NCBI GenBank assembly: GCA_030037695.1
Contig: JASHQF010000089.1
Coordinates: forward strand, 1-13,265
Length of the DNA stretch: 13,265 nt
Direction: 5' to 3'
Source of the DNA: Thermoplasmata archaeon
GTDB taxonomy: Archaea > Thermoplasmatota > Thermoplasmata > Lutacidiplasmatales > UBA184
How positions within the stretch are numbered: position 1 is the first letter of the stretch; each line of letters begins with the position of its first letter. Below, piece after piece: positions 7,601 through 13,162 of this stretch. Below the pieces are notes generated by a model, which saw only the letters and a list, made by a program, of their open reading frames with translations, made no database searches and was not told the DNA's origin. A program made the position numbers and the translations under genes.

Positions 7601-7833
7601 GGGTAGAACGACAGCGAGGAGGCGGGATCGGGGTCCCAGTAGTCGTGGGTGTCGGCGACGTTGATCGTGAGGTTCCCGACGATCCGGATCGCTTCCAGCG
7701 TCTCCCGCCGCCCGGGGAACTCGTCCGGGATCGCCGTGTAGCCGGGGCTCTCCGCCTCGTTGTCGACCTGCCGGCACCAGACCGAGGCGACCGGCGCGAC
7801 CGAGGGGGGGAACGGGGCCTCCCCGTCGGCCAT
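4669..7833 (-). CDS. Large GAP1-like head plus long coiled-coil protein of the vWA-GTPase operon
   Basis: A 1054-residue protein in four parts. Residues 1-355 are globular: a beta-rich section (GYTAIPDEF at 31-39, SFYPNLFLYPAGSGQYTAVG at 75-94, LGMKTLVFSTQELLASGDF at 106-124), then VVVIASDLWES at 168-178 and a hydrophobic stretch 182-210. The order of these elements resembles GTPase-associated protein 1 (GAP1-N and GAP1-M) of bacterial GTPase systems; this is by eye and tentative. Residues 360-532 are a Pro/Ala/Ser linker. Residues 535-970 form an Ala/Glu/Arg-rich coiled coil ending in LPLVRQTWLKVSQHEQDD-like sequence, and 980-1054 are a Pro-rich tail ending TGRKTRRS. No signal peptide is seen. 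The ATG at 7833 shares one base with the GTPase stop (TGATG), so translation is probably coupled. An in-frame start at 8412 lies inside the GTPase gene and is rejected. The hydrophobic stretch at 182-210 could instead be a membrane helix, giving an anchored scaffold. Confidence 0.8.
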   Translation of the reverse strand: MADGEAPFPPSVAPVASVWCRQVDNEAESPGYTAIPDEFPGRRETLEAIRIVGNLTINVADTHDYWDPDPASSLSFYPNLFLYPAGSGQYTAVGRMFLSTEDRPRLGMKTLVFSTQELLASGDFGGLVLRAYATMDGRAGRTLAPPDPSLFSALGEGFLFHKGATEPVVVIASDLWESASRTVLDLVRVMPASLVALGAFLVFPYFLPATKVNVHEFTEQLPLALAVMRVPRAEAGGDRHAKRMESWKAEPVALRDLTSPPAPPKGRETLPLVLQYVRDHAEAKGLEVAQRVDLVEAPRLPPVLADLEHQGGRDRRKEMWRIGTAMETAALLLAHPRGRSSSVSAETTKRANEYLGAHPGEAVAVPTPTLAPEPVVAASTASSATPVPARPSLPAWLQPPPAVAVPAAAGAKVPVSTEGDPSLRTAPPPEASALPSPVSPSAASPPDPPAASPPPAAPAAPAPAPVSTPAARTAPPPLNRETLFPRLQRPPPGPAPSPSPASAAPPPMAAPVPSPPPPATMPTPAPSPTPTFDAGGIDARISSAVRASEDRLRKEIEERVQSGRDASERTRQASDAELRGRVTALEGRPIAAAGPQPEEITAQVQAAIAPSVAELRTVITEETHRASEAWAERFRRELHDSTDLMIARGAKAEEELRAALAAQLELEILEARQQGTALREETEANVRTILAERIGAAERDRAGEIHEAEQRMVHLIEGRAKESEGRLAHSLSGQMERIAQSADERLAQAERRSAAERDARLAELTETQTAAVAGLQVRMQSFVEQKLRELQVQEQEKYLSLLARMKASLEESLERSIASPVFDAALRGKIADALEEVRIQQATSFGKLVAESEASFRQERDEAAARLEELEGRLGARETDLANLEATIRNELADVDRRLLVVNDHILPLVRQTWLKVSQHEQDDRARPRDQKLTALREELTGEITRVEQEMRARAVDLRNRLEASVTSNGRIWLNFVRQMSPDAGYPPAATAGGHRVIRRSGRSAGAVPAVAPPPPEDPDDAPFEELPPNPMAPADTPADRPTPEPTGRKTRRS
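6238..6756 (-). other. Pro/Ala/Ser-rich low-complexity linker coding segment
   Basis: This part of the coiled-coil gene encodes residues about 360-532, dominated by Pro, Ala, Ser and Thr with almost no hydrophobic core residues apart from two short islands (LPAWLQPPP near 393 and LNRETLFPRLQRPPP near 478). It separates the globular head from the coiled coil and is expected to be disordered. The two islands could be short linear binding motifs. It is not a tandem repeat with a fixed unit. Confidence 0.7.
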
Positions 7834-8999
7834 CAGGACCCCGAGGTCGCGCGCTTCGAGAAGATCCGCTCGCAGGCCCGGGCGAGCGGCAGCGTAGTGT
7901 TGACCATCACCGGGATCCCGAGCGTCGGCACCCCGGAGTCCGGGGCGGGGGCGCCGGTCTCCCCCACGAACATCGGGTGGCCCTCGCCGGTCGAGACGGC
8001 GCTCGACACGAGGAAGACGTCCTCCTTGGTGGAGAACCCGCGGCCTTCCTGGGCGACCAGGATCGTCCCCATGCCGGCGCCGTCCCGGCGGAGCAGGAAG
8101 TCGGCGGTGTCGAACTGGCTGCGGTACTCCCGCGAGCGGACCGTCTGCTCGACCTCCGTGTAGAACTCGCGGAGGCGGTCGGCCTTGGAGATCGCGAGGA
8201 CGAGCGGGATGTTGCGGGACCGCACGAACCGGAACACCCCGCGGGCGAGGTTCACCTGCTGGGCCTGGTCGCGCAGGGAGGAGAGCGACGGGGAGAGCAG
8301 GAGGATGATCGCGTCGGCCCCCTGGACGAACCGGCCGAGGAGCGTGAGTCCCCGGCGCCAGAGGTCCTGCCGGTCGGGCCGCCAGGAATCGAAATGCGGG
8401 ATCACCCGGCACTTCTGGTCGGAGACCTCGCCGTCGGGCGAGGTGAGCCAGAGCCGGTCGTAGGTGAAGTAGTCGGAGATGATCCCGCCCGCCTCGTCGA
8501 CCGTCTCGAGCTCGAGGGCCCGCGACGCCGACTTCTCCTCGGGCGCGCCGTAGCGGAACCGCATCCGCATCTCGACGAACTGGTTGAATTTGGTCGGCAG
8601 GGGGTACTTCGTGAGGATCCCCTGGTCCTCCCGTCCCGCCGAGAGCTCCACCCAGAGCTTGCGCCGGTCCTCCATCGGGCGGTTGACGTAGTAGCGGGTC
8701 GTCGTCTCGAGGCTCCCCTCGGGATCGGTCGGGTCCGTCGTCTCGTACGTCGTCTCCTCGAGCGCGACGTCGTTGTCGAGGTCGCCGTAGAGCGGCAGCG
8801 TCGCGCCGTTCTCCCGCGACGGTACGAAGAACACGGGCAGGTTGAGGCCGAAGTGGCCGGAGAGGAACCGGAAGTACGTCGTCTTCCCCGACGCCGGGAT
8901 GCCGACGACGGCGATCCTTGCCGACTCCCCCGGCTTCGCCGTCTCCCGTCGGGCCGACGCCGACCGGCGTGTCCGGGTCGTCACCTTCACCTCCGCCAC
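7833..8999 (-). CDS. P-loop GTPase of the vWA-GTPase-coiled-coil operon
   Basis: A 388-residue predicted GTPase with all diagnostic motifs: Walker A/G1 GIPASGKTT at 33-41, G3 DEAG at 168-171 after a strand ALELETV, G4 SKAD at 271-274 after PLVLAI, and a G5-like SSA at 332-334. A long insert (about 60-160) separates G1 from G3, and there is no classical effector-loop G2 motif that I can fix. It resembles the single-domain GTPases encoded beside GAP1 proteins more than translation factors or Era/Obg types. The N-terminal 25 residues are basic and Ser/Thr/Arg-rich. No membrane helix is seen. GTG 8999 is chosen because a GAGGGG Shine-Dalgarno lies 4 bases upstream, only 10 bases after the vWA stop; an earlier start at 9095 would overlap the vWA gene. 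It likely acts as the nucleotide-dependent switch for the two neighbouring proteins. Confidence 0.85.
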   Translation of the reverse strand: MAEVKVTTRTRRSASARRETAKPGESARIAVVGIPASGKTTYFRFLSGHFGLNLPVFFVPSRENGATLPLYGDLDNDVALEETTYETTDPTDPEGSLETTTRYYVNRPMEDRRKLWVELSAGREDQGILTKYPLPTKFNQFVEMRMRFRYGAPEEKSASRALELETVDEAGGIISDYFTYDRLWLTSPDGEVSDQKCRVIPHFDSWRPDRQDLWRRGLTLLGRFVQGADAIILLLSPSLSSLRDQAQQVNLARGVFRFVRSRNIPLVLAISKADRLREFYTEVEQTVRSREYRSQFDTADFLLRRDGAGMGTILVAQEGRGFSTKEDVFLVSSAVSTGEGHPMFVGETGAPAPDSGVPTLGIPVMVNTTLPLARACERIFSKRATSGS

Positions 9000-9003
9000 C
9001 GTT

Positions 9004-9009
9004 CCCCTC
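9004..9009 (-). promoter_or_regulatory. Ribosome binding site for the GTPase gene
   Basis: GAGGGG on the minus strand, directly after the TAG stop of the vWA gene and 4 bases before the GTG at 8999. It decides the start of the GTPase and shows that the gene is internal to the operon. Confidence 0.6.
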
Positions 9010-10518
9010 CTACCGCATCTCCGCGAGGCAGATCTCGATGAAATCGAGCGCCCCCTCCACCTCGGGGCCGGCGGCCCCGAGCTCGAGGCGGGCATCCTGG
9101 AGATGGCCGAAGACGGCCTCCACCGCCTCCTCGTGCTTCATGGCGGCGTCCTGCAGGTCCCCCTCGCCGGCGAGGCGGGTGAGCTGGTACGTCCCCCGGA
9201 GCTCCATCAGGCGGTCGAACAGCGCCATCAGGCGCTCGCGGGCGGGCCCGCTGGCGGTGGCGAGCCGCTGCTCGGTCTCGTCGATGAACCGCACGAGGGT
9301 CTCCGTCTCCCGGTCGTTCTGCATCCGGGCCTGGAGGAGCGCGAGGCGCCGGGCGACCTTCGCCTGGGTCGGCTCGGGGAGCTTCTCCGCCTCGGTCCAC
9401 GCGTCGAGGAGGCAGCGGGCGGCGTCGGTCGTCGACCCCCGCGCGACCTGGATCCGGGCCTCCCAGTACGCGCGGCTGACCGGGGGGACGTACGGCGAGG
9501 CGCGGTGGAGGAGCGTGAGCGCCTGGTCGTACTGGCCGCCCAGGTAGGCCTCGATCACCTCGCCGAGAGGTCCGTAGCGGTCCTTCAGGAACTCGGGGGT
9601 GCCGGCGGAGACGGAGAGGATCCCGATCTCGAGGTCCCCCCCGGTCGCGGCCGCCCCGGCGGCGGGCGACGGCGGGGTGGCGTGGGTCTTCAGCCGGGCG
9701 ACGGCCCCGTGCTGCTGCGGCTCCTTGAGCGCCTTCGCCGCGGTCGCGGCGTGCGCGGCGAGCTCGTCGGGCGGGAGACCCTGGGTCGAATGCTCGTCGG
9801 CGTACCCGACGTCGAGGAACGCCTGGACCATCTGGGCGAACAGCTGGGAGCCGGTCGTCACCGCCTGGAACGTGAAGGCGCCGGCGATCCCGACCTCCGC
9901 CCCCCGCGCCCGGAGGGCGGCGAGGAAGCCGTTCATCCGGCTCGCGTCCACGCCCCGGTCGCGCTCGCTCCCGTCGCCGATGCCGATCACCCGGAACGTG
10001 AGCTCCGAGCCCGGCGGGAGGAGGTGGCCCATGAGGTCGATCGCGTTCGCGGGCGGGGGGGTGGCGTACGGCACCCGGACGCCGAACCGAGTGGAGGCGT
10101 TGTCCCACCCGTCCGTGACGAGCACGAGGGTCCCGCGGACCGCCTTGTCGTCCCCCCGGAGGAGATCGGCCCCGACCCCGATCGCATCCCAGATCGCGGA
10201 CCGTCCGCTCGGGGTGAGGACCGAGATCAGGTTCTCGATGTACGGGAGGGCCTCGGGGCGGACGGGGGCAAGGGGCACCGGCACGCGGACGACGTCCGTG
10301 AACGTCACGAGGCCGAACGGCACGCCGCTCCGCGCGGCGTCCTGCAGGATCCGGTAGACCGCGGTACGCGCGACCTCGATCTTCTGGCGCTCCCCCCGAG
10401 CCCCCTCGGGATCGGGGAGCGGGGCGAGCATGCTCTTGGAGAGGTCGAGCAACAGGACGTTCCGGTCCCGGAGCCCGGGCGCGGGCACCGGTTCGGCTGC
10501 CGGGCTCTCGGATTCCAT
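9010..10518 (-). CDS. vWA-domain protein with C-terminal helical repeat region
   Basis: A 502-residue protein. Residues about 18-235 form a von Willebrand factor A domain. The MIDAS metal site has DLSKS at 25-29 and VTDGWDN at 134-140 (D136); the usual threonine of the GGT loop is replaced by serine 107 in SGRSAIWDAI, which may still bind metal. There is no signal peptide or membrane helix, so it is an intracellular vWA protein, a class that usually mediates metal-dependent protein binding in complexes with NTPases. Residues about 310-500 are helical and look TPR-like (EVIEAYLGGQYDQALTLLHR at 320-339, then paired helices). It is first in an operon with the GTPase 10 bases downstream. ATG 10518 is preferred; an in-frame ATG at 10605 would add 29 Pro/Gly/Arg-rich residues and lies upstream of the likely transcript start. 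No MoxR-type AAA ATPase is adjacent. Confidence 0.88.
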   Translation of the reverse strand: MESESPAAEPVPAPGLRDRNVLLLDLSKSMLAPLPDPEGARGERQKIEVARTAVYRILQDAARSGVPFGLVTFTDVVRVPVPLAPVRPEALPYIENLISVLTPSGRSAIWDAIGVGADLLRGDDKAVRGTLVLVTDGWDNASTRFGVRVPYATPPPANAIDLMGHLLPPGSELTFRVIGIGDGSERDRGVDASRMNGFLAALRARGAEVGIAGAFTFQAVTTGSQLFAQMVQAFLDVGYADEHSTQGLPPDELAAHAATAAKALKEPQQHGAVARLKTHATPPSPAAGAAATGGDLEIGILSVSAGTPEFLKDRYGPLGEVIEAYLGGQYDQALTLLHRASPYVPPVSRAYWEARIQVARGSTTDAARCLLDAWTEAEKLPEPTQAKVARRLALLQARMQNDRETETLVRFIDETEQRLATASGPARERLMALFDRLMELRGTYQLTRLAGEGDLQDAAMKHEEAVEAVFGHLQDARLELGAAGPEVEGALDFIEICLAEMR

Positions 10519-10615
10519 ACGAGGGGAAGCGGGCCTACCTCGCGTCGGCTCCGTGGGTCCCGGGGCCCGTCCGGCCGCCCCCAAGGCGGTACATCGCCCA
10601 TGCATCCTCGGGGTG

Positions 10616-10624
10616 GGTATTTGT
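10616..10624 (-). promoter_or_regulatory. Weak TATA-like element for the vWA operon
   Basis: Minus-strand ACAAATACC is the only AT-rich run in the upstream region of the vWA gene. A start about 26 bases downstream would fall near 10594, leaving a leader of about 76 bases before ATG 10518. The match to an archaeal TATA box is poor, so this is tentative. Confidence 0.25.
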
Positions 10625-10675
10625 GGGTTTGGTCTCCAGTACCCGGTTTCGAACGGTGGTGCGACGCGGGCCGGG

Positions 10676-10688
10676 CCCCGTCACGGGG
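10676..10688. repeat. Small GC-rich inverted repeat in divergent promoter region
   Basis: CCCCG-TCA-CGGGG can form a 5-base-pair hairpin with a 3-base loop. It lies between the two divergent promoters, about 36 bases upstream of the S17e TATA box. It could be an operator half-site pair or a chance product of GC-rich DNA. The rest of the 237-base gap (10519-10755) shows no gene or RNA that I can support. Confidence 0.2.
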
Positions 10689-10723
10689 GTCCCAACCGAC
10701 GGGGTACCTGCGCGCGGCAAGGG

Positions 10724-10730
10724 TTATAAT
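10724..10730 (+). promoter_or_regulatory. TATA box of the S17e gene
   Basis: TTATAAT stands out in strongly GC-rich DNA. Its centre is 29 bases upstream of the ATG at 10756, so transcription would start about 2-4 bases before the start codon. The bases just before the ATG hold no Shine-Dalgarno sequence, consistent with a nearly leaderless mRNA. Confidence 0.65.
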
Positions 10731-10755
10731 GCGACCCCGGGTCGGCGCCGCCCGA

Positions 10756-10980
10756 ATGGGCAACATCCGCCAGACATACATCAAGCGGGTCGCGATCGAG
10801 CTCGTCCGGCACTATCCGAACGAGTTCGGGGGCGATTTTGCCCAGAACAAGAGGAAGGTCCTCGAGCTGACAGACCTCGGCACGATGGTCGACGGGAAGC
10901 TCTCCGTCGTCCACAAGAAGCTCGCGAACCGGATCGCGGGGTACGCGACCCGGTACCTCAAGCGGCACCGCGGGACCTAG
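10756..10980 (+). CDS. rps17e: 30S ribosomal protein S17e
   Basis: A 74-residue basic protein with the full S17e pattern: start MGNIRQTYIKRVAIELVRHY, then FGGDFAQNKRKVLELTDL and VVHKKLANRIAGYATRYLKR. S17e is a small-subunit protein found in archaea and eukaryotes but not bacteria, and so fixes the domain of the organism. Typical archaeal copies are about 60-70 residues, so this is full length. It is a single-gene unit with its own TATA box. Its 3' end overlaps the convergent acetyltransferase gene by 23 bases, so the last codons of both genes are encoded by the same DNA. Confidence 0.95.
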   Translation: MGNIRQTYIKRVAIELVRHYPNEFGGDFAQNKRKVLELTDLGTMVDGKLSVVHKKLANRIAGYATRYLKRHRGT

Positions 10981-11605
10981 GCGCCCGCGCGCGTCGTCGC
11001 CCGCGGGCCCCCACGGTCCGGCGCATCAGGACGTTGCTCCGACCGAACTCTGCGACCTTCCGGAACCCCGCCCGCGCGTACATCGACTCCGTCCCGAACC
11101 ACAGCGCGACCGCACGCTCGTGCGTCGCGGGGAACGCCTCGACCGTGCCACCCCCCTCGCGCGCGATCTCCCGGAGCGCGGCCCGGAGGGCGAACTCGGC
11201 GACGCCCCGGCGGCGGAACGGCCGGTCGACGAAGAAGCAGGTGATCCTCCAGAGCGGTCCCACGTCCCGGATCGGCGGGACGAGCCGGTACTTGCGTCCG
11301 CGCTCGAGGCGCGGGAGCTCGTCCCTCGGCGCGAACTGGCACCACCCGACCGCCGTCCCGTCGCAGTAGACGAGGAGTCCGTCGGAGGAGCCCGTGCGGA
11401 CCAGCTCCGCCCGATCGCGTCGGTTCTCCTGCTGGCGCAGGCGCTCGCTCGCCGCCCGGTTCGGGCGGTCCCGCCGGTAGAACATGCACCAGCAGCCGGC
11501 CTGGACCCCGCCGTACCGGGCGAACAGTCCTTCGAAGTCGGGCCAGGTCGAGGGCGTGAGCCGTCGGTAGGCGAGCGCGGGCGGGGCCGAACGGAGCACC
11601 TTCAC
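10958..11605 (-). CDS. GNAT family N-acetyltransferase
   Basis: A 215-residue acetyltransferase predicted to move an acetyl group from acetyl-CoA to an unknown amine. The acetyl-CoA loop is RRRGVAEFAL at 131-140, following the strand PLWRITCFFV at 118-127; the C-terminal strand-helix signature is MYARAGFRKVAEF at 175-187. An N-terminal GGVQAGCWCMFYRRD at 32-46 with two cysteines marks a particular GNAT subgroup seen in many bacteria and archaea. The last 20 residues are Arg-rich and lie partly in the overlap with S17e. GTG 11605 is chosen because GGAGG is 7 bases upstream; an in-frame start at 11686 would add 27 residues with no domain match. It stands alone, with S17e converging on one side and a divergent gene on the other. 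Confidence 0.85.
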   Translation of the reverse strand: MKVLRSAPPALAYRRLTPSTWPDFEGLFARYGGVQAGCWCMFYRRDRPNRAASERLRQQENRRDRAELVRTGSSDGLLVYCDGTAVGWCQFAPRDELPRLERGRKYRLVPPIRDVGPLWRITCFFVDRPFRRRGVAEFALRAALREIAREGGGTVEAFPATHERAVALWFGTESMYARAGFRKVAEFGRSNVLMRRTVGARGRRRARAPRSRGAA

Positions 11606-11612
11606 CCCACGT

Positions 11613-11617
11613 CCTCC
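11613..11617 (-). promoter_or_regulatory. Shine-Dalgarno sequence of the GNAT gene
   Basis: Minus-strand GGAGG, 7 bases before the GTG at 11605. It supports this start over upstream in-frame starts and shows that the mRNA has a leader, unlike S17e. Confidence 0.55.
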
Positions 11618-11726
11618 GAGCCGCGACCGGCAGGAAGGCGGGACCCCCATACCCTTGGCGGGCGCGCGTCGGAACGCTCCCTCCACAACCGTTACAGCCG
11701 TGGCGTCGGTGACGGCCCCGTCCTAG

Positions 11727-12134
11727 ATGGAGCGCACGCCCGTCCTCCGGTCGTACCTGCTGATCCTCGTCGGCTTCGTGCTGGCGGTGGTCGTGGTCGC
11801 GTTCCTCCCCGTCCCGGCCCCGCCCGCCTGCGGCACGGCGGTGTGCAACGTCGCGGACTGGTCGAGCCTGATCGGGTTGCTCCTCCTCGTGATCGGGATC
11901 TCGGGGCTCACCGTCTCCCTGTTCACGAAGCCGGCGCCGCCTCCCTCCGGCGTCCCCCCGACCCTCCCCGGATTCCCGGTCGCTCCCGAGGCCCCGACCG
12001 AGCGACCGCCGGCGGGTCCCCCGCCGCCCCCGGCGACCCCGGGCCCGCTCGCCCCGTTCTGCCCGAACTGCGGTACGTACGTCGCCGCCGGCACGACCCG
12101 CTGCCCCCAGTGCGGTCGCGCGATCCCGCCGTAG
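11727..12134 (+). CDS. Two-helix membrane protein with C-terminal zinc ribbon
   Basis: A 135-residue protein. Membrane helices are at about 9-28 and 47-66. The loop between them carries CGTAVC (C35 and C40) and would face outside if both ends are cytoplasmic, where the cysteines could form a disulfide. Residues 69-110 are a Pro-rich linker, and a zinc ribbon with CPNC (112-115) and CPQC (126-129) ends the protein. Small membrane proteins with a terminal zinc ribbon are common in archaea, and their function is mostly unknown. I do not recognise a named family. ATG 11727 follows a gap of 121 bases from the divergent GNAT gene; a GTTAC run at 11691-11695 is a poor TATA candidate. The stop is 20 bases from the convergent aIF6 stop. 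The hydrophobic segments and the paired cysteines make it credible as a gene. Confidence 0.75.
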   Translation: MERTPVLRSYLLILVGFVLAVVVVAFLPVPAPPACGTAVCNVADWSSLIGLLLLVIGISGLTVSLFTKPAPPPSGVPPTLPGFPVAPEAPTERPPAGPPPPPATPGPLAPFCPNCGTYVAAGTTRCPQCGRAIPP

Positions 12135-12154
12135 CCGGCGGTGGCGCCGGGGCG

Positions 12155-12820
12155 CTAGTCGAGGATCCCGAGCCCTTCCTGCAGGTGGACGAGCTCGACC
12201 GGCGTCGTGGGCCGCCCGACCAGGAACCCTCGGGCGTTCGCCACGACGCACGCGCCGACGACGGGGACCCCGAAGTTCGCGCTCGAGCGGTGCACGGGGA
12301 CCCCGAGGAGCGCGGCGATCGCCGCGGCCTCGCGCTCCGTCGCCTTCGGATGGACCACGACGCCGCGGTTCGTCGCGACCCCGGCCATGCCGACCGTCCC
12401 GAGGCCCGCGATCGTCCCGCGCTCGGCGGGGACGCCGAGGGCCCGCCCGATCGCGCGGACCGCTTCGGCCGAGTAGTCGGGGTGGACGAGCGCCCCGCGA
12501 TCGTTCGCGAGGATGTTGTTGCCCATGGCGTTCTGGCGGTCGCGCACGATGCTCACGGGCGCGACCGCGGCGAGCGCGCGGAGCTCGGGGGCGTCGAGGG
12601 TATCGCCGACGACGATCCCGTGCGCGTTCGCCGCGACCAGCGCCCCCACGACCTCGCTGTCCTGGACCGTCGTGCGGACCATGCGCACCCCCAGGAGCCG
12701 CTCCATCTCCCGGGCGAACGCGCCGGGCGTGGACGGCGGACCGATCGCGACCGCGTCGCCGACCCGGAGGTAGACCCCGAGATAGGGGCTGCCCCCGAAC
12801 AGCGTGCGGCCGACGGACAC
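12155..12820 (-). CDS. eif6: Translation initiation factor aIF6
   Basis: A 221-residue protein, the usual length for aIF6, which binds the large ribosomal subunit and prevents early joining with the small subunit. It shows the repeated pentein-fold units, each with a GLY/Val-rich strand and helix: SPYLGVYLRVGDAVAIGP near the start, then NAHGIVVGDTLDAPEL, NNILANDRGALVHPDYSAEA, VATNRGVVVHPKAT and VVANARGFLVGRPTTPVEL. The start is GTG 12820, 24 bases after the L31e stop, in the conserved archaeal order L39e-L31e-aIF6. In many euryarchaea the operon continues with L18Ae (LX) and prefoldin, but here it ends against a convergent gene. Confidence 0.95.
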   Translation of the reverse strand: MSVGRTLFGGSPYLGVYLRVGDAVAIGPPSTPGAFAREMERLLGVRMVRTTVQDSEVVGALVAANAHGIVVGDTLDAPELRALAAVAPVSIVRDRQNAMGNNILANDRGALVHPDYSAEAVRAIGRALGVPAERGTIAGLGTVGMAGVATNRGVVVHPKATEREAAAIAALLGVPVHRSSANFGVPVVGACVVANARGFLVGRPTTPVELVHLQEGLGILD

Positions 12821-12844
12821 GCGAGCGGACCCTCTCGCCCGCCG

Positions 12845-13141
12845 TCAGTCGGTCTCGAGGAGGTCGACCTCGATGAGGCCGTCCTCGAACCGGATCGCCT
12901 TGACGCGGACCTGGGAGGGGATCCGTTGGATGCCGCGGCGCCAGATCGATTCGTTGAGGCGCGGATCGATCCAGACGTCCTCGGGCTTGCCGCGCATGTG
13001 GCGGACGACGAACCGACGCACCGTCTCGAGCGCGTGGCCGGCGCGGCGACGCCGGGACGGCTGGTGCTGGCTCGCCCGGAGCGGGATCACGTACTCCCGT
13101 TCGAGCTCCTCGCGCTTCGGTTTCGGGGGTTTCGCCGGCAT
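12845..13141 (-). CDS. rpl31e: 50S ribosomal protein L31e
   Basis: A 98-residue basic protein of the large subunit, located near the exit tunnel in archaeal and eukaryotic ribosomes. Family features are the EREYVIPLRAS strand, a basic helical middle RRRRAGHALETVRRFVVRHM, the conserved VWIDPRLNESIWRRGIQRIP and a final strand pair ending IEVDLLETD. The N-terminal extension MPAKPPKPKREEL is slightly longer than in many archaea. ATG 13141 lies 21 bases after the L39e stop; GGGAGG is about 15 bases upstream, a somewhat long spacing for a ribosome binding site. Confidence 0.95.
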   Translation of the reverse strand: MPAKPPKPKREELEREYVIPLRASQHQPSRRRRAGHALETVRRFVVRHMRGKPEDVWIDPRLNESIWRRGIQRIPSQVRVKAIRFEDGLIEVDLLETD

Positions 13142-13162
13142 CGGTCTAGGACCTTCCTCCCC

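Noticed and set aside
7834..8412. N-terminal extension of the coiled-coil protein
   Set aside because: It would overlap the GTPase gene by about 580 bases in another frame and reads as Arg/Pro-rich noise; ATG 7833 with the TGATG junction is far better.
10640..10665. tRNA-like T-arm sequence around gtttcgaac
   Set aside because: The flanking bases do not pair as a T-stem, and no D arm, anticodon arm or acceptor stem can be placed on either strand.
8842..10980. 712-residue plus-strand frame reading into S17e
   Set aside because: The part before 10756 is antisense to the vWA and GTPase genes and has no domain; it is only in frame with S17e by chance, and the TATA box at 10724 lies just before the real ATG.
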